Below, piece by piece: positions 43,745 through 53,500 of a DNA stretch of 55,586 bases. Location: NCBI GenBank assembly GCA_021604725.1, contig BQJN01000016.1:1-55586 (forward strand), in the 5' to 3' direction. A program made the translations under genes and the position numbers. The notes beneath the pieces were generated by a model. It worked only from the letters and a program-made list of their open reading frames with translations. It was not told the DNA's origin and did no database searches. The stretch is from Lysobacteraceae bacterium. GTDB lineage: Bacteria; Pseudomonadota; Gammaproteobacteria; Xanthomonadales; BQJN01. Position 1 is the first letter of the stretch; each line of letters starts with the position of its first letter.

Positions 43745-44898
43745 ACACGCTTCATCTGGTTCGAAAAAACCTGGGGCGCAAGAAAGTGCGCACCTTGTTC
43801 ACGGGCTTGTCTATCGTGATTGCTTTCCTGCTGTTCGGTCTGCTTGGCGCCCTGCGAAACTCGTTCACACTTGGCGTTGAACTGGCCGGTGCCGACCGCT
43901 TGATTACGGTCCACAAAGTGTCTTTGGTGCAACTGTTACCGATCAGCTATTTGCGCAATATCCAGAGCACCGAAGGGGTCGACAAAGTAGCCCATTTCAC
44001 CTGGTTTGGCGGCTACTATCAGGATCCCAAGCAGCAGTTCTTTGCTGCCCCCACGGACCCCGAGATGCTGTTTGAGGTCTATTCAGAATGGAAGATTGTA
44101 GACGGCAGCCTGGACGCCTGGCAACGGAACCGCACCGGCATGCTGATCGGTCAGTCGATGGCGACAATCAACGGCTGGAAGGTCGGCGACCGTCTACCTA
44201 TTGGCTCCACCATTTACGCACAAAGTGATGGCAATCGCAGTTGGGAGTTCACCGTCGAGGCGATCTTTTCCGACGGCGCTGATGGTGCCAATGAACAGGC
44301 GCTGTACTTCCACTACGATTATTTCGACGAGGCTCGGCAGTTCGGCCAAGGCCAGGTCGGTTGGTATGTCACCAAAGTGGCAGACCCGGACACATCTGAA
44401 GAGGTGGCGCGTGCCATCGATATCCAGTTCGCCAATTCAGCCGCTGAGACCAAAACGTCCACTGAGAAAGGCTGGGTGCAAGGCTTTGCTCAGCAGTTCG
44501 GCAACATCGGCCTGATCGTCACCAGTATTTTGGGCGCGGTGTTTTTTACCATGCTGCTGGTGGCAGGCAACACCATGGCCCAATCGGTACGCGAACGCAC
44601 GTCTGAGTTGGCGGTACTCAAAACCTTGGGTTTTTCTGATGCTCGGGTGATGCGCATGGTGTTGTATGAGAGCCTGATGTTGGCGGTGGTCGCTGGCGGG
44701 ATAGGTTTGTTGTTGTCCGTGGTCATGGCCGGTGGCATGCGCGCCGCCGTGTCACAATTTCTGCCTGGTTTTGCCATCAACAGCGACACTTTGCTCACTG
44801 GGGTCGGTCTGATCATCTTGTTGGGGCTGATCACCGGACTGTTGCCGGCGCTGTCGGCGATGCGCCTGAATGTCGTCACCGCCCTGGCGCGGAGGTAA
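43741..44898 (+). CDS. FtsX/MacB-like ABC permease 1
   Basis: 385 residues: an N-terminal membrane helix (IVIAFLLFGLLGAL), a periplasmic core domain of about 215 residues, then three membrane helices (LIVTSILGAVFFTMLLVAG, MLAVVAGGIGLLLSVVMAG, LLTGVGLIILLGLITGLL). The conserved cytoplasmic turn RERTSELAVLKTLGFSDARV precedes helix 3. It ends 5 bp before permease 2. With the ATPase and the adaptor at 40773 it should form a tripartite MacAB-like exporter; the cargo is unknown, although the co-located M14 peptidase hints at peptides or protein fragments (inference). Confidence 0.92.
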   Translation: MNTLHLVRKNLGRKKVRTLFTGLSIVIAFLLFGLLGALRNSFTLGVELAGADRLITVHKVSLVQLLPISYLRNIQSTEGVDKVAHFTWFGGYYQDPKQQFFAAPTDPEMLFEVYSEWKIVDGSLDAWQRNRTGMLIGQSMATINGWKVGDRLPIGSTIYAQSDGNRSWEFTVEAIFSDGADGANEQALYFHYDYFDEARQFGQGQVGWYVTKVADPDTSEEVARAIDIQFANSAAETKTSTEKGWVQGFAQQFGNIGLIVTSILGAVFFTMLLVAGNTMAQSVRERTSELAVLKTLGFSDARVMRMVLYESLMLAVVAGGIGLLLSVVMAGGMRAAVSQFLPGFAINSDTLLTGVGLIILLGLITGLLPALSAMRLNVVTALARR

Positions 44899-44903
44899 AG
44901 CAC

Positions 44904-46082
44904 ATGAAACAAGTCATCGCTGTTACAACGCAAAGCCTGCAGGCCATTCCGCAACGTTGGTCAACCTCTATCGTCACTATTGTGGGTGTCGCCGGCGTGG
45001 TCGCTGTATTCGTGGCCATGTTGTCTATGGCCACCGGCTTTAAGAAGACCATGGAAAACGGGGTGGATGATGCCAATGTGGTCATCTTGCGAGACGGCTC
45101 CAGTTCCGAATTGGACTCGGGGCTGTCCAATGAACAGGTCAACCTGATTGAGCAGGCCCCGGGCCTGGCCAGCAACGGCGAGGGCCCGTTGTCATCGGCC
45201 GAGCTGTATGTGGTGGTCGATCTCAAGAAAAAATCCACCGGCACCGACGCCAACGTGCCCATGCGTGGGGTCGGACCGCAGGCCATGGCCGTTCGCGACA
45301 ACATTGAGATTATCGACGGTCGCATGTTTGAACCTGGCAAGGCGGAGTTAATCGCTGGCCGTGGTGCGGCGTCCCAATTTCAGGGTTTGGCGGTCGGATC
45401 GGTGCTGCGTTTTGGCCAGTCCGAATGGACCGTCGTTGGCCACTTTTCAGCCAACGGTGGTGCCGCAGAATCTGAGCTGTGGACAGACGTCAAGGTTCTG
45501 CAGCCAGCGTACAGACGCGGCAACAGTTTTCAAAGCGTGTATGCCCGGCTATCCAGCGCCGATGCCTTGACCGAGTTTTCTGATGCACTTAGTACCGATC
45601 CGCGTTTAAGCGTTGAGGTGATGCGAGAGCGCGATTACTACACTGGCCAATCGCAAGCCCTGAGCGGCTTCATCACCGGTATCGGCTACACCATTGCGAT
45701 TTTGATGGCATTGGGGGCAATCTTTGGCACCGTCAACACCATGTACTCAGCAGTCTCTGAGCGCAGCCGTGAAATCGCCACCCTCAAGGCACTGGGCTTC
45801 GGTGGGCTATCTATCGTCGTTTCAGTGCTGGTCGAAGCGCTGGTGCTGGCCATCATTGGCGGCGCTTTGGGCGGTGGTCTGGCCTGGCTGATCTTTAACG
45901 GCTTTACCGTTTCCACCTTGAATTTTTCTGGCTTCAGTCAGGTCGTTTTTGCCTTTGCAGTCACGCCGGGCTTGTTGATTCAAGGCATCGTCATGGCGGT
46001 GACTATTGGTTTGTTGGCCGGCTTTTTCCCGGCGGTTCGGGCCGCCAGCAAACCCGTCAGTGCAGCATTGCGCGACTTGTAA
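44904..46082 (+). CDS. FtsX/MacB-like ABC permease 2
   Basis: 392 residues with the same layout as permease 1: helix 1 (SIVTIVGVAGVVAVFVAML), periplasmic domain with VPMRGVGPQAMAVRDNIEI and RMFEPGKAELIAGRGAA, then helices at about residues 255-280, 310-335 and 350-375 (FITGIGYTIAILMALGAIFG). The turn RSREIATLKALGFGGLSIV is diagnostic. The two permeases are distantly similar and would form a heterodimer. The stop is 18 bp before repeat A4. Confidence 0.92.
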   Translation: MKQVIAVTTQSLQAIPQRWSTSIVTIVGVAGVVAVFVAMLSMATGFKKTMENGVDDANVVILRDGSSSELDSGLSNEQVNLIEQAPGLASNGEGPLSSAELYVVVDLKKKSTGTDANVPMRGVGPQAMAVRDNIEIIDGRMFEPGKAELIAGRGAASQFQGLAVGSVLRFGQSEWTVVGHFSANGGAAESELWTDVKVLQPAYRRGNSFQSVYARLSSADALTEFSDALSTDPRLSVEVMRERDYYTGQSQALSGFITGIGYTIAILMALGAIFGTVNTMYSAVSERSREIATLKALGFGGLSIVVSVLVEALVLAIIGGALGGGLAWLIFNGFTVSTLNFSGFSQVVFAFAVTPGLLIQGIVMAVTIGLLAGFFPAVRAASKPVSAALRDL

Positions 46083-46100
46083 GCTTGAAGGGGCTACCTA

Positions 46101-46252
46101 GAGGTCGTCCACGATTAGCCATCAGTGGCTAACGCGGACACGAACTTTCAGAAACGCGGTTATGAAAGTTCTTCATTTTCAATGGCTTGAAAATGCCGGT
46201 CCATCCGTGGACCGGTCGAGCTGGTCCAGAACCGTAAACTGCGGACGCGCTC
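46101..46252 (+). repeat. Family A multi-hairpin element, copy A4 (tail-to-tail with A5)
   Basis: Starts AGAGGTCGTCCACG and ends GCGGACGCGCTC, where it runs directly into the inverted copy A5. Internal stems are clean: TTAGCCAT/GTGGCTAA, GAACTTTCA/TGAAAGTTC (9 bp), CATTTTCAA/TTGAAAATG (9 bp) and CCGGTCCA/TGGACCGG (8 bp). The 4 bp before it are ACCT. Confidence 0.88.
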
Positions 46253-46372
46253 GCCCTGGCACACGGAAGTGCCAGCCATTTTCAAGTTATTGAAAATGAA
46301 GGGTTTCACTGACCGCGCTCCTTGAAACCCGTGTCCGCGTTAGCCACGGATGGCTAATCGTGGACGACCTCC
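46243..46372 (-). repeat. Family A multi-hairpin element, copy A5 (inverted)
   Basis: Reverse orientation, ending GTGGACGACCTCC on the plus strand and followed by AGCT. It has alternative stem sequences: CTGGCAC/GTGCCAG in place of CCGGTCCA/TGGACCGG, and GGGTTTCA/TGAAACCC in place of GAACTTTCA/TGAAAGTTC. Both sides of each stem changed together. A4 and A5 jointly make a roughly 270-bp inverted repeat at the ends of convergent genes. Confidence 0.86.
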
Positions 46373-46376
46373 AGCT

Positions 46377-46410
46377 AGAGCCGTCCAAACGCGTGGGCAC
46401 AGTTTACTGG
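46377..46410 (-). repeat. Probable degraded end of another family A copy
   Basis: AGAGCCGTCCAAACG...GCACAGTTTACTGG resembles the AGAGCGCGTCCACAGTTTACG end of copy A2 with small insertions. It follows A5 after the four bases AGCT, the same tandem spacing as between the remnant at 30404 and A2. Confidence 0.5.
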
Positions 46411-46479
46411 CGAAAATGAGCGTTTCGATGACGGCTTTGACGACGTATCGTGCCGCCTGAGTAGAGTTTCAACAGTCTG

Positions 46480-47280
46480 CTAACGCGGTAGCGCAAACAC
46501 TGCCCCGGGCGGAGGCGCAGGCCGGTGCAGCAGGCTTTTCGGTGGCACCAGACGCACATCGTCTGGCAGTGCTGCCAGCAGGGTCGCCAAGGCCTCAAGT
46601 GTGCGCTCAGACGGGTGCGCGATACCTAGCGCCGAGCCGTGCAAGCGGGCGACCTCAATCAAGTCGGCAAAGGACTGTTCGATTTGTTCGTACTCAATGG
46701 TGTCGAGAAAGACATCTCTGGACCGCACCGGCACACCCAACGCGCGAGCGGTATCGGCGGCAACACTCAAATGTGTGGTGCGACTATCGATAAAGTAGCG
46801 ATCACCCAATGCCAACATCAGCCAGCGCATGGTGTCGGCCGATTGCGTGACCACTGAGCCTTGATGGTTGTTCAGGCCTTCGGCTTGTGGCAGGCGCTGA
46901 AACACTTCTTCGACGAAGGCTTCAATCTGCACACCCTTCATGTCCAGGGTTAGTTGCCGGCCTTCACTGATGTGTGAGCTTTCTGACTGCATCGGCAAGT
47001 GAATGAGCACTGGCCGACCTTGAGCCTCGGCCTGTCTGGCCAGCGTTTCAGCGTTGGCGGTATCGGGCAACAAGCTGATCGCCACCGACGTTGGCAAGGT
47101 CATGATCTTTTCGCCGGCAGGCAAAGAGCGCCCAACATCATCAATGATGATCGCAATCTCGGCGGCATTTACAGTTGCGTTGCCAGCCAGCACCAAAACC
47201 ACCAGTGCTGCTACAGAGTTTCGCTTTGGCAAAAGGGCGAAAGCGAGTCGCCTTATTGAATCGATGATTGCTCTACCCAC
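46480..47280 (-). CDS. Divergent polysaccharide deacetylase family protein (YibQ type)
   Basis: 266 residues. A basic N-terminus and a hydrophobic stretch (VAALVVLVLAGNATVNA) suggest export. The family core is visible: IAIIIDDVGRSLPAGEKIMTLP, VAISLLPDTANAETLARQA, VLIHLPMQSES, NNHQGSVVTQSADTMRWLM, FIDSRTTHLSVA and GIAHPSERTLEAL. The protein is a NodB-fold relative lacking confirmed deacetylase activity. It starts with GTG at 47280, overlapping the end of the S41 protease gene by 28 bp, so the two are translated as a unit. The S41-YibQ order is a common arrangement in gammaproteobacteria (often with EnvC). Confidence 0.88.
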   Translation of the reverse strand: MGRAIIDSIRRLAFALLPKRNSVAALVVLVLAGNATVNAAEIAIIIDDVGRSLPAGEKIMTLPTSVAISLLPDTANAETLARQAEAQGRPVLIHLPMQSESSHISEGRQLTLDMKGVQIEAFVEEVFQRLPQAEGLNNHQGSVVTQSADTMRWLMLALGDRYFIDSRTTHLSVAADTARALGVPVRSRDVFLDTIEYEQIEQSFADLIEVARLHGSALGIAHPSERTLEALATLLAALPDDVRLVPPKSLLHRPAPPPGAVFALPR

Positions 47281-48383
47281 TGTTGTGCGATCTGCAGCGC
47301 AGAATCGGTCTCGTCATTGCCCTCGTCTACGGCAATGTCGGGGCTGAGGCCGCCTTCTACAATGGGTTCGCCATTGGGCCGGTAATAGCGAGCAGTCGTC
47401 AGCTTGATGGCGCTACCATTTCTGAGCGGCAATACACTCTGCACTGTACCTTTGCCGTAGGTCGGGCTGCCAATCAGCACCGCACGCTCATGATCTCTCA
47501 AAGCGGCTGCCAGGATCTCGGACGCAGAGGCGGTGCCACCGTCAACCAGTAGAGCGATAGGAACGTCCGCGGCCACACGATTGGCGCTGGCGTGGTAATC
47601 GACCGAAGACTCCTGCAAGCGGCCACGCGTGCTGACGATTACGCCATCAGCAAGAAACAGGTCAGAAACGCCAATGGCGGCGCTCAACAAGCCACCGGGG
47701 TTGTTTCGAAGGTCAATAATGATGCCGTTCGGTGGTGACGTTCGCATTGCCTCAACAATGACATCCTCCATTTCATCAGCACTGTCTGCCTGAAACTGCG
47801 ACAATCGAATATACAGCTGATCGTCGATTCGGTTGGATGACACACTATCGACCTCGATCGTCTCTCGGACCATGGCAAAATCCATTTCGTTGTCACCACG
47901 ACGAATTCGCAGTGTCACCAGATCACCGGTTTCGCCACGGAGCAACGCCAATGCCGCACCTAGGTCAGCTGCTGGCAAATCGCGGCCATCCACGGCGACT
48001 ATTACGTCGCCTGGTTGTATACCCACCCGCGCCGCAGGCGATCGATCAATTGGCGCGACAATATGCAGCTCTCCTTCCTGCATTTGCACCTCAATGCCCA
48101 GGCCGCTGTATTCGCCATCGGTCGTATTGCTGAATCTTTGAAAGGCATCGGCGCTAAGCCAGGCACTGTGCGGGTCGAGGTCGATTAGCATGCCTCGCAT
48201 CGAGGCTTCGAACAGCTTGCGAGTAGTCACATCCTCAACGTACTCACTTTGCACGTAGGAAATGACGTCCGTATATGCGCGCAAGTCATCCAGCGACAAC
48301 CCGCCGCCGATGGGCTGATCCACGTCCTTGGCCGAGACCACAGCCAGCGGAAGACAAAGAATTAATCCGAATATTCGTTGCAT
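47253..48383 (-). CDS. S41 family C-terminal processing peptidase (CtpA/Prc-like)
   Basis: 376 residues with a signal peptide (MQRIFGLILCLPLAVVSA). Domain order: N-terminal cap (DPHSAWLSADAFQRFSNTTDG), PDZ domain (about 95-165, GLGIEVQMQEGELHIVAPID), then the protease core with catalytic Ser286 in GGTASASEI and Lys311 in TYGKGTVQ, the 25-residue spacing expected for this Ser-Lys dyad. IIIDLRNNPGGLL is the conserved strand. A periplasmic protease that trims proteins from the C-terminus. The 290-bp gap upstream, towards speA, holds a TTGACA at 48579-48584 on the minus strand but no good -10 partner. Confidence 0.95.
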   Translation of the reverse strand: MQRIFGLILCLPLAVVSAKDVDQPIGGGLSLDDLRAYTDVISYVQSEYVEDVTTRKLFEASMRGMLIDLDPHSAWLSADAFQRFSNTTDGEYSGLGIEVQMQEGELHIVAPIDRSPAARVGIQPGDVIVAVDGRDLPAADLGAALALLRGETGDLVTLRIRRGDNEMDFAMVRETIEVDSVSSNRIDDQLYIRLSQFQADSADEMEDVIVEAMRTSPPNGIIIDLRNNPGGLLSAAIGVSDLFLADGVIVSTRGRLQESSVDYHASANRVAADVPIALLVDGGTASASEILAAALRDHERAVLIGSPTYGKGTVQSVLPLRNGSAIKLTTARYYRPNGEPIVEGGLSPDIAVDEGNDETDSALQIAQQWVEQSSIQ

Positions 48384-48673
48384 AGCACCCTACCTCGCCG
48401 ACGCCCCTACTGAAGGCATCCTAGCAGTCCACCTGGCTCCTTCAAGGATTGCAGCCACCTGGAGACAACTTGTTGCGAAGCTTGCAGCGCTTTCAAGCCG
48501 CCTCTGGTATCAATCCCCGCCCCAACTTCATCAGCGCCAGTAACTGATGATTCCATAGCGCCATATTACCCCGTTGGGTGTCAATTTTTTGTTGCCAGAT
48601 CGGCAATCGCGGCACGGTCAATGGCCGTAAACGGCTGACTTGCCGTCTTGCACAGCCCGCAAGGCTCAGCACA

Positions 48674-50530
48674 TCAGTCGGAGCGAAGGTAGCAGTACCC
48701 GTTCAATCCTGACTCCAGTAGCCGGTGAATAGTCTGCTCGAGATCTTCTGGAAGGTCAGCAGCAGCGACTCGACGGCTCAGGCTGGCGTGCAACTCGCGG
48801 GCATCGAACCCGACCATCTCCAGCAGCTCGGCATTGGTGTTGCCTCGGGTGATGCGCTCTATATCGATCCCTTGCGAACCGGCGACTACATTGCATGCAT
48901 CGGTGTCCCCAAACAAATTGTGAATGTCTCCCAAGGTTTCCTGATAGGCACCGACCAGGAAAGCGCCCAACAGATAACCCGATGCCGCTTCGGTGGTGTG
49001 TACCGCAAGCGTATCCTCGAGCGACTCACTGTCAACGTAGAGGTTGATGCGACCGTCAGAATCACAGGTCAGATCCTCAATCACAGCGCGCAACTGAGGC
49101 CGTTCATTGAGCCTCGCCAAGGGCATCACCGGAAAAACCTGGTCGATGCCCCAAACATCAGGCATCGATTGAAACACAGAGAAGTTACCGAAATACTTGG
49201 CGGCGAGTTTGCCATCAATCTCGTCAATCAGGGCACGGTGCGCTCGGCGGTTGACATCAAGACGCCCTCGTATTTGGCCGAGGATATGAAAGTAGGCGTC
49301 TTCGATTGCGGCGCGCTGTGGCAAACTGATCTGATCGAGCCGAAAGCGGTCGTGCGCATCTTGCAGTTCATGCAGTGCCTCATGATAGGCCTCACGCGGA
49401 TCAATGTTCGGCAAGCGTCGTATCAGGTCAAACAGATTTTCGCCATCGGCAGGATCAAGCTGTTGTTCCGTCTTTATCGTCGGGTGCTCAACACCGGTGA
49501 TGTCGAATACCAGCACGGCATGATGGGCCACCATGGCTCGGCCCGCTTCGGTGATCAAATTCGGAACCGGACAATCCGCTTCCTGGCAGCGTTCTACCGT
49601 CAGGTTGACAACATTGTGGGCATACTCTGCGAGCGAGTAGTTCATCGAGCACGCGCCGCGAGAGCGGCTTCCTTCATAGTCGACGGCCAGACCGCCGCCG
49701 ACGTCGAGCGTATCGAGCGGCGCACCCAGGGCACGCAATTGCGTGTAATACTGAAGCCCCTCGCCCAGACCGTTTCGAATGTCGCGGATATTGGAAAGCT
49801 GCGACCCCATGTGAAAGTGCAGCAGTTGCAAATGCTTCAGTTGGTCTTCAGCTTTAAGCTGGTTGACCACGTCCATGACCTGTCCCGCCGATAAGCCAAA
49901 CTTTGCTCGCTCACCGCCAGTGTTTTGCCAATTGCCGGTGCCAATCGAAGCCAGCCGCACACGTACGCCAAGGCGTGGTTCAACACCCAGTTTGGAAGCA
50001 ATGCGGCGCACACGCTGCAACTCATCAGGTTTCTCGATCACAATGGTAGTGTCGATGCCAAGTCGCCGAGCTGCCAGCGCCAGGGCGATGTATTCGTCGT
50101 CCTTGTAGCCATTACAAATCACCGGTGCCTGGTGCGTGCGCGCCAGGACCGCGATCAGTTCCGGTTTTGAGCCACACTCCAGCCCACACCGACCTCCGGA
50201 CAACAAGGCGTCGACAACGGCCGCCTGTTGGTTGACCTTGATCGGATAGACCGGGCAATACTGCCCATCTACTGCGGCGGCGGCGAAGGCTTCGGCAAAG
50301 GCCGCGTGCAAGGCATCTCGACGGTGTCGCAGCACTTGTGGAAAGCGCAACAGCAGCGGCAAACGCAAGCCATGGCGTTGTGCCGCCTTGATGGCGTCAG
50401 TCAAGGCGATCGACTGACCCGATTGTGGCTGCGCCACCACCAGACCGTCATCGTTGATGTCGAAACACGACTCAGCCCAATGGCCAATGCTGTAAAGCTC
50501 TCGTGCCTGTTGTGTTGACCATTCGCTCAT
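48674..50530 (-). CDS. speA: Biosynthetic arginine decarboxylase
   Basis: 618 residues from the ATG at 50530, which gives the standard start MSEWSTQQARELYSI; an ATG at 50548 is also possible. Fold-III PLP enzyme converting arginine to agmatine for polyamine synthesis. PLP lysine Lys98 in YPIKVNQQ; glycine-rich LDVGGGLAVDYEGS; LITEAGRAMVAHHAV; and FQSMPDVWGIDQVFPVMP. Length and motifs are complete. A divergent gene, the sensor kinase, starts 69 bp away, so their promoters overlap. The antisense frame 48725-49894 is a codon-bias artefact. Confidence 0.96.
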   Translation of the reverse strand: MSEWSTQQARELYSIGHWAESCFDINDDGLVVAQPQSGQSIALTDAIKAAQRHGLRLPLLLRFPQVLRHRRDALHAAFAEAFAAAAVDGQYCPVYPIKVNQQAAVVDALLSGGRCGLECGSKPELIAVLARTHQAPVICNGYKDDEYIALALAARRLGIDTTIVIEKPDELQRVRRIASKLGVEPRLGVRVRLASIGTGNWQNTGGERAKFGLSAGQVMDVVNQLKAEDQLKHLQLLHFHMGSQLSNIRDIRNGLGEGLQYYTQLRALGAPLDTLDVGGGLAVDYEGSRSRGACSMNYSLAEYAHNVVNLTVERCQEADCPVPNLITEAGRAMVAHHAVLVFDITGVEHPTIKTEQQLDPADGENLFDLIRRLPNIDPREAYHEALHELQDAHDRFRLDQISLPQRAAIEDAYFHILGQIRGRLDVNRRAHRALIDEIDGKLAAKYFGNFSVFQSMPDVWGIDQVFPVMPLARLNERPQLRAVIEDLTCDSDGRINLYVDSESLEDTLAVHTTEAASGYLLGAFLVGAYQETLGDIHNLFGDTDACNVVAGSQGIDIERITRGNTNAELLEMVGFDARELHASLSRRVAAADLPEDLEQTIHRLLESGLNGYCYLRSD

Positions 50531-50598
50531 GTTCTGTCTGAAGTTCATCCCGGTAATCGCGTAGCATACATGGAGCAAGCTTGCGGTAACATGGTGTG

Positions 50599-53500
50599 AT
50601 GGGAGTCAGATCGAACAGGACAGTTTGGCGGCGAAATCCACACCGTTTCATTGTGGCTGTAGCGCTGCTGCTGGCGGCGCTGGCGCCTTCCGCTCTGGCC
50701 GAAAACCACAACACACTCAACGCCAGCGTGGTCTTTCAGACCCTGGACATTGACGACGGCCTGTCGCAGATGTCGGTGAGCGCCATGCTTGAGGATCGCC
50801 GCGGATTCCTCTGGCTAGGTACACAATCGGGGTTGAATCGCTTTGACGGCTACAACTTCAAAGTGTATCGGCGCGACTACCGCAATCCCGATTCGCTACC
50901 GGGCGACTATATCCTGGATTTGGCCGAAGCCCCAGACGGACGAATCTGGATCGCAACCATGTCCAATGGTCTGGCGGTGTATGACCCGGAACAAGACCGA
51001 TTCGACCGCTATCGGCACGATCCAGATCAGCCGGACTCCTTGCGCCAGAACCGTTTGAATGCGGTCGTCGTCGACTCCGACGGAGCAGTCTGGACCGGTA
51101 CATCCCGTGGTCTTAGCAGACTCGACCTGGAGACAGGCAAGTTCAGGCATTTCGATAGCAGCAACAGCGACCTGCCAGACGACAGGGTCCTGACATTGGA
51201 CCTGTCTGAAGGCGGTGTGCTGTGGGTTGGAACCGCCGCAGGATTGGCGCAGTTGGAAGGAGACGCATGGCGCTCGGTGCTATTGAGCCAGCGCGCCGTA
51301 CAACCAGAAATCACCGCGATCGCCCTGACTGCGGATCGAAGTGCATGGATTGGCACCACCGGTGGCGTCTATCGACTGCAGGCAAATCAGGATATCCGGC
51401 ATTATCGTCACGACCCGGCAGATGCCAACAGCCTAAGTGACAATCAGATCGAATCGGTGTTGGTTGACCGCGACGGAGAAGTCTGGATCGGCACACAAGT
51501 GGGCTTGAATCACCTGCGCGCATCCGGCCAGTTCATTCGCTATTACCACCGGGAGCTGGACCCTTGGTCGGTCGCCGGCAATCGAATCGCATCGATGATT
51601 CAAGACCGAACCGGCATCTTGTGGTTCGGCTCATGGACCGGTGGTGTCTCGCGTTACAACGCCAGGGCCATTCGCTTTCATAGTCTGCGAATTCCAGACG
51701 GCCAGGTGCAGGCGGACAACCGGGTCCGGTGTTTTTTGGAAAACTCCGACGGCACGCTACTGGTCGGAACCCTCGGTGGGCTCAGCCTCTACGACCCGCG
51801 CACCAACCGCTTTTTCGATGATCCCGAGCGCCTGCCTGGCAGCCTCAGCTCAAACGAAATCCATGCTCTGGCTCGGGCCCCAGACGGTGCCATCTGGGTC
51901 GGCACGCGCAGCCATGGATTGAATCGATATGTACCAGGCCTAAGCGGTACCGAGACCTTTCGACACGATCCGCAAGATGCCACGTCGTTGTCATCTGATC
52001 GGATACTCGCTCTGCATGTTGCCGATGACGGAACACTGTGGGTGGCCACCTGGGACGCCGGCATCAGCGTTCTGCCATTTGGTGAGACGCAATTCAAACA
52101 CTATCGGCATGTTCCAGGACAAGCCGGCAGTTTGAGCGGCGACTCGGTCAGCGTCTTGTTCAAGCACGACGATGGTGCGCTGTGGATAGGCACACGCGGT
52201 GATGGGCTCAACCGCTATGATCCGACCACCGACCGATTCGACGTTATCCCCCCGGAACCAGACCGCAGCGACGGGCTGCTGCACGGCACCATCACTTCCA
52301 TGCTGAGTCGAGATGGCAGTCTTTGGGTCGCCACCCAGGGGGCTGGGGTCGGGCGCCTTGTGAGCTGGGAATCGACCGCCGCTTTCGATTTTTTCACCCA
52401 CCACGAAGGACTGGCCAGCAATGCAATTGGCCGCGCCTTGCTGGATGAGGATGGTCTGATATGGGTCAGCACACTGGCTGGCGTATCCAGCATCGACCCG
52501 ACAACAGGACAGGTGCAGAACTTCTATGCGATCAACGGCACACTGCCAACGGGCTACTACGTCTACTCTGGCGTTAAAACATCAACCGGCTTGTTGATGT
52601 TCGGTGGCATTGACGGTCTAACTCGTTTCGTTTCGACCGCACCTTTGGTCGAACCTGATCCGCCACTGGTTCACTTGCTGGAACTGCGCTTGTCCAACCG
52701 TATTGTGCGACCGCGGTGGGCGGAAACCGATTCACCCCTGGCCAGGGCCATCGATGCTACCGACTACTTGGAGCTTGATCATACCCAAACCAGCTTCGGC
52801 TTTGAGTTCACGGGTCTGCATTTCGCAGAACCTGAGCGCAATCGGTACGCTTATCAATTGCAGGGTTATGATCGAGACTGGGTCGAGACGGGTGCCGACT
52901 TCAGGCATGCCACCTACACCAACCTGGACCCTGGCAGCTACCAGTTTCGAGTTAAGGCAGCAAACAATGACGGTGTCTGGTCTGAGCATGATGCCACGGT
53001 GAATCTGCGACTGAAGCCGGCACCATGGGACACCTGGTGGGCGTGGCTGGCCTATATCCTCAGCGCCATTTTCCTGGTTTCGGGCATCTTACGAATGCGG
53101 CAAAGGCAACAGGAAGTGGTCGCCGATGCAGCCGAGGCCATCCGCGCCAGCGAGGAAAAGCTGAAGCTGGCGCTGTGGGGAAGCGGGGACGAAGCCTGGC
53201 TGCTGGATGTTGCCAGCGGTCATATCGCCAGAACCTCTGGTGGCGGCGTCGACTTTGAGCCGCGAGATGGGGTTCGCGATATCAAGACGCTCACCGAACA
53301 GGTACACCCCGAAGATGTCGCTCATATGCGGTTGGCCATGGCACGCACCCTGGCCGACAGAGCGCCCCATTTCGAAGCGACCTACCGAGTCAAACTCCCA
53401 GGTCAGGACCAGTGGACCTGGCTGCTGTCGAAAGGTCGTGTCATCAGCCGCGATGCCGAGGGTCACCCCATAACTGTCGCCGGTGCAACCAAAGACATTA

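Noticed and set aside
48725..49894. A 389-codon open frame on the plus strand opposite speA
   Set aside because: Exact antisense of a complete, well-conserved arginine decarboxylase; the sequence has no family features and results from codon bias.
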